The notes under the pieces: model-generated
The model's database searches: none
Told to the model about the DNA's origin: nothing
Seen by the model: only the letters and a program-made list of their open reading frames with translations
In this document: positions 1-5,326 of the stretch, in pieces
Layout: every line of letters begins with the position of its first letter
Position numbering within the stretch: position 1 is the stretch's first letter
From: 40CM-2-70-7 sp035631315
GTDB taxonomy: Bacteria > Gemmatimonadota > Gemmatimonadetes > Gemmatimonadales > GWC2-71-9
Direction of reading: 5' to 3'
DNA: 7,694 nucleotides
Assembly (NCBI GenBank): GCA_035631315.1
Contig: DASQIZ010000121.1
Coordinates: 1 to 7,694 of the forward strand
Made by a program: the position numbers and the translations under genes

Positions 1-97
1 CGCCCCCGCCGCCAGGGGTTATGTGATCCGTTGGGGTCGAGCACGCCGCCAGGGCGGCGCAGAGTATCAGTGTGACGGGTCTCATGCGAACGGTCAT
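1..97 (-). CDS. Start of a lipoprotein gene, cut by the window edge
   Basis: Reading the minus strand from the ATG at 97-95 gives 32 open codons that run off the left end. The peptide begins MTVRMRPVTLILCAALAACS. It has two arginines, a hydrophobic stretch and a lipobox L-A-A-C with the cysteine at residue 19, which is a textbook signal peptidase II site. The mature part starts with Ser/Thr/Pro and then runs into glycines, a typical flexible tether. A strong Shine-Dalgarno sequence, GAGGAG, lies 5 bases upstream of the ATG. A second in-frame ATG at 85-83 is possible but less well placed. The gene is divergent from the HTH-propeller gene. The product should be anchored in the cell envelope, but its function cannot be told from 32 residues. 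Confidence 0.82.
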   Translation of the reverse strand, partial: MTVRMRPVTLILCAALAACSTPTDHITPGGGG

Positions 98-355
98 GAC
101 GGCTCCTCAGGCTGAAAAACGTCGGCGCCTTACCAACTTGCACAACCTTCGCAAACCGAACAATAGGTGCACATTGCGCACGGGGGTATGTCGTTCCGTG
201 CCTCATTCCTCACGCACGACATGACGTCTCGTGCGTTGCGTGGGCGCGTCACGGCAAACGCCGGAGTGAGCCGAATCGTACTGTGGGGTAGAGAATTCGC
301 CTCGGGGCGTTGTGACGTTCGGTGTGGCACCGTCACCCATCTGAACGGATTCGAA
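98..355. promoter_or_regulatory. Divergent intergenic region with candidate operators
   Basis: These 258 bases separate two divergent starts and should hold both promoters. I see no convincing -35/-10 pair on either strand. Small dyads are present: TTGC-N9-GCAA at about 139-155, GTGC-N7-GCAC at about 167-181, and a longer imperfect one at 312-336. The plus-strand reading frame is open from 167, but the predicted peptide there has no domain character, and the first 63 codons are better read as leader than as coding. If the HTH-propeller protein is a regulator, this is the natural place for it to bind. Confidence 0.45.
312..336. promoter_or_regulatory. Imperfect dyad just upstream of the HTH-propeller start
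   Basis: GTGAC and GGTG on the left are mirrored by CACC and GTCAC on the right, around a TGG centre, with a 4-base bulge (GTTC) in the left arm. The dyad ends about 20 bases before the preferred ATG at 356. It could be an operator for autoregulation or a stem-loop in the mRNA leader. AraC-type proteins more often bind direct repeats, so the assignment is tentative. Confidence 0.3.
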
Positions 356-1771
356 ATGCCCGCGCTGTCCCTCGATCTGATCCTCGATGCCCTGCTCCCC
401 TGGCTTTCGCCGGAGGGACGCGCCGCGTTACGGGCGACGGTGGCCGCCGGCGGCGACCTCGGCGCCGACGCGCTCTCCCGAACCCTCGGCCTCACCAACC
501 GCTTTTATCTGCGTCGCCTCCTGTGCCGCGAAGGTCTTCCCACCTTCGCTGTGCTGTCGGACTGGATTTCGATCCTGGCGATGACGCTCGAATCGGAAGC
601 GACGGGCAGCTCCCTCTTTCACGTGGCGCAGCGCCGAACGCTCGAACCCGCCACCTGTTACCGTCGTTTCCGCCGGACCCTCGGCCTTTCGTGGCGCGAA
701 TCCCGCGAGCGAGGGTTCGGCTGGATGCTGCTCAAGTTCCGCGACCGCTGCTCGCGGCCCACGGTCACGCCCACGGTGGGCGCCCACCGTGGCCCACAGA
801 GCGCGTTCGAACGGCGGGCGCCGTCGCTGTCCGCCATCGGCCGGCAAGGTCCCCGCCTCGTTCGAGACACGGCCGCGTCGGCCCGCCTGGCGCGCTGGGG
901 ACATCCGGAAGGACGGATCGCCGCCACCGTGCCGCTCACCCACGGCGGATTCGACGTCGCCATGGGTCCCGGCGGGTACGCGCTGATCACGCGCGCCGCG
1001 ACCGCGAGCGTCGAGCGCCTGCATCTCCGGTCGCTCAGGTTCGAGGATCCGATCGTGGTCGGCTACAATCCCACGCGCGTGGCGGTGAGCGCCCACGGCG
1101 TGGGATACGTCAGCAATCAGTTCAGCAGCACCATCTCGGTAGTCAACGAGGACGGTCAGCGGGTGTTGGGCGAGATCCCCGTCACCGGCGACCCCGCACC
1201 GGTCGTCGTGTCTCGTGACGGCCGCATGATATTCGTCACGACCAACGCGGACCGCCTCTACGCCATCCGGACCGAAACCTGGAAGATCGAGGCCTCCCTT
1301 CCCCTGCCGGCGACCTCGCATCATCTGGCGGCACACCCGAACCGGGCACTGCTCTATGTGGCCACGCGCGACGCGGGCACGGTGCTTGAGGTCGACCAGG
1401 CCGACCTCCACCAAGTCCGCCAATTCGTGGTGGGCGGGCGCACGCAAGGCATGGTGGTGGCCCCCGACGGGACCGAGCTCTACATCGCCAACGAACAGGG
1501 GGGATTGGACGTCGTCGATCTGGCGACCGGCACCCTCGCCGCATCCCTTGAGCTCGGCGGTCCCGCCTTCGCCGTCGCCGCGACGCCCGACCAGAGGCAC
1601 CTCTACGTCGGCCTGGTCAACGCCGAGCGAGTGCAGGTGCTGGACCGTCAGTCGTTGCGCGTGGTGAGGACCATTCCTACCGGAGGGGTGCCGCGTGGCA
1701 TCGCCTTCGATCCCCGCACCCAGACGGGGTTGATCGCGAACGAAGCGGGCTGGGTCACCGTCGTCGCCTAG
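356..1771 (+). CDS. AraC-like HTH protein with C-terminal YVTN-type seven-bladed beta-propeller
   Basis: With the ATG at 356 the product has 471 residues. Residues 34-120 resemble an AraC double helix-turn-helix. The first unit contains ADALSRTLGL and YLRRLLCREGL. The second, at about 84-120, ends in CYRRFRRTLGLSWRESR, which matches the family pattern of F.R.FK...G.sP..yR. A basic, low-order linker follows (about 130-185). From about 187 to the end there are repeats of 41-42 residues starting near 237, 279, 320, 362, 403 and 445, with lines such as VAPDGTELYIAN and IPTGGVPRGIAFDP. These are typical of YVTN/YncE-like propellers. The last repeat is short and the first strand near 187 could close the ring, giving seven blades. 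There is no signal peptide or membrane segment, so the protein is probably cytoplasmic. The frame is open back to 167, but the first domain begins after 356 and a purine-rich ACGGA precedes that ATG. The fold is well supported, the HTH moderately, and the ligand and target are unknown. Confidence 0.8.
   Translation: MPALSLDLILDALLPWLSPEGRAALRATVAAGGDLGADALSRTLGLTNRFYLRRLLCREGLPTFAVLSDWISILAMTLESEATGSSLFHVAQRRTLEPATCYRRFRRTLGLSWRESRERGFGWMLLKFRDRCSRPTVTPTVGAHRGPQSAFERRAPSLSAIGRQGPRLVRDTAASARLARWGHPEGRIAATVPLTHGGFDVAMGPGGYALITRAATASVERLHLRSLRFEDPIVVGYNPTRVAVSAHGVGYVSNQFSSTISVVNEDGQRVLGEIPVTGDPAPVVVSRDGRMIFVTTNADRLYAIRTETWKIEASLPLPATSHHLAAHPNRALLYVATRDAGTVLEVDQADLHQVRQFVVGGRTQGMVVAPDGTELYIANEQGGLDVVDLATGTLAASLELGGPAFAVAATPDQRHLYVGLVNAERVQVLDRQSLRVVRTIPTGGVPRGIAFDPRTQTGLIANEAGWVTVVA
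771..792. repeat. Perfect 22-bp palindrome inside the HTH/propeller linker
   Basis: CCACGGTGGGC is followed at once by its exact reverse complement. It encodes part of the linker (Pro-Thr-Val-Gly-Ala-His-Arg-Gly) between the HTH region and the propeller. A partial direct copy, CCCACGGT, sits 12 bases upstream (758-765). With no spacer it would form a cruciform or a very tight hairpin, or could be a dimer-binding site. Confidence 0.6.
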
Positions 1772-1783
1772 CGGCGATCGCCG
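1768..1783. other. Convergent gene junction with shared CTAG stop and a palindrome
   Basis: CTAG at 1768-1771 supplies TAG to the plus-strand HTH-propeller gene (1769-1771) and TAG to the minus-strand glycosyltransferase gene (1770-1768). Next to it, 1772-1783 is the 12-base palindrome CGGCGATCGCCG, within the last glycosyltransferase codons. There is no T-run on either side, so it is not a recognisable intrinsic terminator. Transcripts from both sides probably overlap here or end by Rho. Confidence 0.75.
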
Positions 1784-2697
1784 AGGGCCCGGATCTCCTC
1801 CCGCATCCCCGCCACCAGCTCCCCGACGAACCCGAAACCGAAGAGGACGAGCCCCGCGAGCACCAGCAGCATGACGAGGTAGAGCCAGGGACGGAATCCG
1901 ATCCCAAACACGTAGCGTTCGATGATGGCGTAGATGCCCACCAGCACGCCGAGCGCAACGAGGATCGCGCCTGACACCCCGAAGAAGAGCATCGGCTTGC
2001 GGCCGAACCGCAGCTGGAACCACACCGACACCAGATCCAGCACACCGACCGGGATCCGCGAGATCCCGAATTTCGACTTGCCCGCCCGGCGTGGGTACAG
2101 GGGGACAGGCCGCGAGGTCACGCGGTACCCCTGTGCCGCGGCGATCACCACCATGAACCGGTGCCAGTCGGGCCTCGTGGGCACTGCCTCCAACACCTCG
2201 CGCCGGTACGCCTTCACGGAATTCAGGTCGGTGACGCGGACGCCGAACAGGATCCGGCAGAGTGTGTTGTAGACCCACGAGACGAATCGCTTCTCGTAGT
2301 GGCCCTGCTTCGTGCCAGTGACGATGTCGGCTTCATTGGCGATGATCGGCGCCACCAGAGCCGGAATGTCCGCGGGCAGGTACTGCAGATCGGCGGGCCA
2401 GAAGACGAGGATGTGTCCACGCGCGGCGTCGGCGCCCGAGCGCAGCGCATCGGCGATCCCGCGCCGGGACCGGTGCGTCACGACCTGCAGGAACGCGTGC
2501 TTCGCGGCCAGCTCCTTCAGCACCTCACCTGAATTGTCCATCGAGCCATCGTTCACGATGACGAGCTCGGCGGCATAGGGCTGGCCCACCATCGCCTCCC
2601 GGACCTGTTTCACCAGCTCCGGGATATTCTCCGCCTCGTCCTTGGCCGGCACCAGAATGCTGACCTCGGGCGCGGCGGCCGGCATGGCCAGGCTCAC
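1768..2697 (-). CDS. Family 2 glycosyltransferase with two C-terminal membrane helices (polyprenyl-phosphate sugar transferase type)
   Basis: The 309-residue product is a GT-A glycosyltransferase of the DPM1/ArnC/GtrB kind, which moves a sugar from a nucleotide donor to a polyprenyl phosphate at the inner membrane. Visible motifs are VSILVPAKDEAENI at 12-25, VIVNDGS at 46-52, PADLQYLP at 101-108, TDLNSVKAYRR at 156-166 and the basic RRAGKSKFG at 203-211. Two hydrophobic helices follow at about 236-260 and 270-293. The DAD that binds the metal-sugar complex in many relatives reads PAD here. The start is GTG at 2697, inside the rpoN stop (GTGA); ATG at 2685 is an alternative that loses four residues. 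It is the last gene of the LPS operon. A role in modifying LPS or another surface glycan fits the context, but the donor sugar cannot be read from sequence. Confidence 0.9.
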   Translation of the reverse strand: MSLAMPAAAPEVSILVPAKDEAENIPELVKQVREAMVGQPYAAELVIVNDGSMDNSGEVLKELAAKHAFLQVVTHRSRRGIADALRSGADAARGHILVFWPADLQYLPADIPALVAPIIANEADIVTGTKQGHYEKRFVSWVYNTLCRILFGVRVTDLNSVKAYRREVLEAVPTRPDWHRFMVVIAAAQGYRVTSRPVPLYPRRAGKSKFGISRIPVGVLDLVSVWFQLRFGRKPMLFFGVSGAILVALGVLVGIYAIIERYVFGIGFRPWLYLVMLLVLAGLVLFGFGFVGELVAGMREEIRALGDRR

Positions 2698-4157
2698 AGA
2701 CGCTTCCGCATCCGTGCCGGCAAGATGTGCAGTTGGTCCCGGTATTTTGCGACGGTCCGGCGCGCGATCTTCACGCCGCGCTGGGCGAAGATTTCCACGA
2801 TCTGCTGGTCGGTGAGCGGCTCCTTCGGGTCTTCGTCGGTCACGAGCTTCTGGATTTGCGCCTTGATGGACCGCGCGCTGGCATCCTCGCCCGTGGTCGT
2901 GGTGAGGCCGCTCGAGAAGAAGAACTTGAGCGGCAACAGCCCTCGCGGCGTCTGAACGTACTTCTCGTTGGTCACACGGCTGACCGTGCTCTCGTGCATC
3001 GAGATCACGTCCGCGACCTCGCGCAGGGTGAGCGGCCGCAGGAACTCCACGCCCTTTTCGAAGAATTCACGCTGCCGGTCCACGATGAAGTTCATCACCT
3101 TCAGCATGGTCTGCCGGCGCTGCTCGATGGCCTGGATCATCCAGTTGGCGCTGTTGAGCCGCTGCTGGATGAAGTCCTTGTTCTCGCCCTGGTACTTGTT
3201 CTTGTCGCGCGCGATGTCGCGGTAGGTGCTGGCGATGCGGAGGCGTGGCAACCCGCCGTCGTTGAGGAACACCTGATAACGGTCGCCGATCTTCTCCACG
3301 ATCAGGTCGGGCACGATATACGAGTCGCTCCCCGACGCGTACTGCAGCCCGGGCTTGGGATCGAACTTGGACAGATCGTCCGCCACCTTCTGCACTTCGG
3401 ACGGCTCGAGTCCGAAGCGCTTGCCCAGCTCGCTCCAGCGGTGCGCGATCAGGTCGTCAAAGGCGTCGCGCACGAGCTTGTAGACCAGCGACTCCTGCTG
3501 ACCCAGCTCCTCGAGCTGCAGCAGCAGGCACTCGCGAAGGTCGCGCGCGCCCACCCCCGGCGGATCCAGTCGCTGAATGACCCGCAGCATCTCCTCGGCC
3601 TCGGGCATCGTGTACCAGGGCGCTTCCCCGCCGAAGTCCTGTGCATCCGCGTGCTCGGCCAGCAGCTGGTTCGCCCCCGCCACGATCTGCTCGAGATTCG
3701 CGCCGAGGTAGCCGTCTTCGGCGATGTTGCCGAGGAACTCGTCGGCCATGAGCTGCTGCCGCGGGGTCAGATCGAGCATCTGCACCTGATCCCGGAGATG
3801 ATCCGAGAGGTCGCGCGTCGTGGGAGCGACGGGCTCGACGTATTCACGGGCCGGGCTCAGGTCGCGCGGCGCGGACAGTCCCTGGGCCCCGTCGTCGAGG
3901 AGGATGTTCTCCCAGTCCGGCTCGTCGTCGCCGGCCTCTTCATTCTTTTCCGGCTTGGTTTCGACCTGGGTGGCGTCGAGGGGCGACTCCTCTTCGGGCT
4001 CCACCATCTCGAGGAACGGATTGGAGAGCAGCTCCTGTTTCAAATGCTGCTGCAGATCGAGCAGGGGCATGTACAGGAGATCCATCGCCTGGTACAGGCG
4101 TGGATTCATCTTCAGCGTCTGCTGTAGCGACGCGTGCTGATGCATCCCGGTCTTCAT
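2694..4157 (-). CDS. rpoN: RNA polymerase sigma-54 factor
   Basis: The 487-residue product directs RNA polymerase to -24/-12 promoters and needs AAA+ activators to open them. Region I (about 8-50) is rich in Gln and Leu (LQQTLKMNPRLYQAMDLL). An acidic linker (52-90) follows. The core-binding domain (about 115-300) contains RLDPPGVGARDLRECLLLQL at 196-215. The C-terminal DNA-binding part has NWMIQAIEQRRQTMLKV at 338-354, a helix-turn-helix at about 377-398 (LREVADVISMHESTVSRV) and the diagnostic RpoN box ARRTVAKYR at 465-473. Length and domain order are normal for the family, so it should be functional. The ATG at 4157 overlaps the lptB stop (ATGA) with GTGAGG just upstream; a second ATG four codons later is also possible. 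The lptB-rpoN adjacency is widely conserved. No activator protein is in the window. Confidence 0.97.
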   Translation of the reverse strand: MKTGMHQHASLQQTLKMNPRLYQAMDLLYMPLLDLQQHLKQELLSNPFLEMVEPEEESPLDATQVETKPEKNEEAGDDEPDWENILLDDGAQGLSAPRDLSPAREYVEPVAPTTRDLSDHLRDQVQMLDLTPRQQLMADEFLGNIAEDGYLGANLEQIVAGANQLLAEHADAQDFGGEAPWYTMPEAEEMLRVIQRLDPPGVGARDLRECLLLQLEELGQQESLVYKLVRDAFDDLIAHRWSELGKRFGLEPSEVQKVADDLSKFDPKPGLQYASGSDSYIVPDLIVEKIGDRYQVFLNDGGLPRLRIASTYRDIARDKNKYQGENKDFIQQRLNSANWMIQAIEQRRQTMLKVMNFIVDRQREFFEKGVEFLRPLTLREVADVISMHESTVSRVTNEKYVQTPRGLLPLKFFFSSGLTTTTGEDASARSIKAQIQKLVTDEDPKEPLTDQQIVEIFAQRGVKIARRTVAKYRDQLHILPARMRKRL

Positions 4158-5326
4158 GCCGCCTCACCCAGGCGCGCGCGGAGGCGCGCCGTCAGGGTCG
4201 GGCCGAGGTACAGGTCGGCCACCCGATCGTCGAAGACCAGATCGCGGACCGTGCCCGCGACCTGCACCTTGCCCTCGAACATGATGTACGCCCGGTCTAC
4301 GATGTCCAGCGTCTGCTCCACATTGTGATCCGTGATCAGCACCCCGATGCCGCGGTGCCGCAACCCCGCCACGATCGTCTGAATATCGTGCACGGCGATC
4401 GGGTCGACACCGGCGAACGGCTCATCCAGCAACATGAACTTGGGCTGCGTCACGAGCGCCCGCGTGATCTCGAGGCGCCGGCGCTCCCCGCCGGACAGTG
4501 AAAAGGCCCGCTGCCGCCGCAGGTGCTTGATCGCCAGGTCATCCAGCAGCGCCTCGAGACGCGTGGCGCGTTCCGCCGCCTCCAGATTCATGGTCTCGAG
4601 GATCGCCAACACATTCTCCTCGACCGTCAGCTTTCGGAAGACCGAGGGCTCCTGGGCGAGGTAGCCGATTCCCGAGCGGGCCCGCTTGTACATGGGCTCC
4701 CGCGTAATGTCGTTGCCGTCGAAGCGGATCACCCCGGAGTCGGGCCGGATCAGTCCCGTGATCATGTAGAAACTGGTGGTCTTTCCCGCACCATTCGGTC
4801 CGAGGAGTCCCACGATCTCGCCCTGCTGCACCGCGAGCGACACATCGTTCACGACGTGCCGGCCCTTGTAGCTCTTCATCAAGTTGCTGGCTTCGAGCTT
4901 CGAGCCCCCCAGCGCCGCCTGATGAGGACCCGACGGCGACTCCGCGGACTTCAGGGCCCGCTCGGCGCTCTGCCGGAGGCGCGCGGCGACCCCGGACGGA
5001 TCCGCCGTGATCTCCTGCCACAGCGCCGGCACGAACGTGATCGCCGTGTCCCCGTGCAGCTCACCCTTCGGCATGGTGACCGCACCGAGCAGGACGAGAC
5101 GCGGCAAGACGGACGCGCTCAGGTTGTGCCGAGCGTCGTCTACCGACAGCGTCCCGATCTCTCCCGTTTCTCCAGCCGTCGCCGCCCGGGCGTGCAGGTA
5201 GGCGTCGCGATACGCGACGGCGAGGGGCCCGAAGTATCCGGTGCCGTCCTCTTCCGCGGTAATCAGCAGTGCGACCGCGGCCAGGGGAACCGAGGGGTCC
5301 CGGCTGTTCAGAATCTCGTCGATCAT
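4154..5326 (-). CDS. lptB: LPS export ABC transporter ATP-binding protein LptB with an extra N-terminal domain
   Basis: Residues 143-390 are a complete LptB, the cytoplasmic ATPase of LptB2FG that powers LPS extraction from the inner membrane. Visible motifs are Walker A GPNGAGKT at 176-183, Q-loop Gln225, signature LSGGE at 277-281, Walker B FMLLDEP at 297-303 and the switch His334. LptB-specific text includes KSYKGRHVV near the beginning. E. coli LptB is about 241 residues; this protein has 390. The extra 140 or so residues begin MIDEILNSRD, contain predicted helices and a possible strand pair around 76-100, and end in an Ala/Ser-rich linker (about 114-142). I do not recognise that domain. 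The frame is open throughout, the ATG overlaps the lptA stop (ATGA), and no good start codon lies at the ABC boundary, so the fusion looks real. The lptF and lptG permease genes are not in the window. Confidence 0.96.
   Translation of the reverse strand: MIDEILNSRDPSVPLAAVALLITAEEDGTGYFGPLAVAYRDAYLHARAATAGETGEIGTLSVDDARHNLSASVLPRLVLLGAVTMPKGELHGDTAITFVPALWQEITADPSGVAARLRQSAERALKSAESPSGPHQAALGGSKLEASNLMKSYKGRHVVNDVSLAVQQGEIVGLLGPNGAGKTTSFYMITGLIRPDSGVIRFDGNDITREPMYKRARSGIGYLAQEPSVFRKLTVEENVLAILETMNLEAAERATRLEALLDDLAIKHLRRQRAFSLSGGERRRLEITRALVTQPKFMLLDEPFAGVDPIAVHDIQTIVAGLRHRGIGVLITDHNVEQTLDIVDRAYIMFEGKVQVAGTVRDLVFDDRVADLYLGPTLTARLRARLGEAA
4171..4190 (-). promoter_or_regulatory. Possible stem-loop next to the rpoN ribosome binding site
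   Basis: Within the last lptB codons, arms GGCGCGC and GCGCGCC flank a 6-base loop. On the mRNA this all-GC stem ends a few bases before the GTGAGG that serves as Shine-Dalgarno for rpoN. Folding here could modulate rpoN translation, although ribosomes finishing lptB would melt it. The dyad is visible; the role is an inference. Confidence 0.3.

Noticed and set aside
320..345. Sigma-54 promoter (TGGCAC with a downstream GC element) before the HTH-propeller gene
   Set aside because: TGGCAC is present but no TTGC follows at the required spacing.
167..355. Upstream in-frame extension of the HTH-propeller gene to an ATG at 167
   Set aside because: The 63 extra residues show no signal peptide or domain, and the stretch contains dyads expected of a control region. 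The ATG at 356 is immediately before the structured part. Not fully excluded.
322..1218. Plus-strand frame of 298 codons overlapping the HTH-propeller gene
   Set aside because: Extremely Arg/Pro-rich and out of frame with the repeated propeller coding; a GC artefact.
1772..1783. Palindrome after the convergent stops as an intrinsic terminator
   Set aside because: The stem is short with no loop and there is no T-run on either strand.
428..2278. Long minus-strand open frame of 616 codons
   Set aside because: It is antisense to the HTH-propeller gene and runs out of frame through the glycosyltransferase. The product is Arg/Gly/His-rich without domains, as expected of a shadow in high-GC DNA.
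2727..4127. Plus-strand open frame of 466 codons opposite rpoN
   Set aside because: rpoN is unmistakable and full length. The opposite frame is a Leu/Val/His-rich mirror of it with no family features.
4890..4903. Tandem GCTTCGA repeat at the LptB fusion point as a recombination scar
   Set aside because: Only two 7-base copies, encoding ordinary residues (around Ser-Lys-Leu-Glu-Ala); too short to mean anything on its own.
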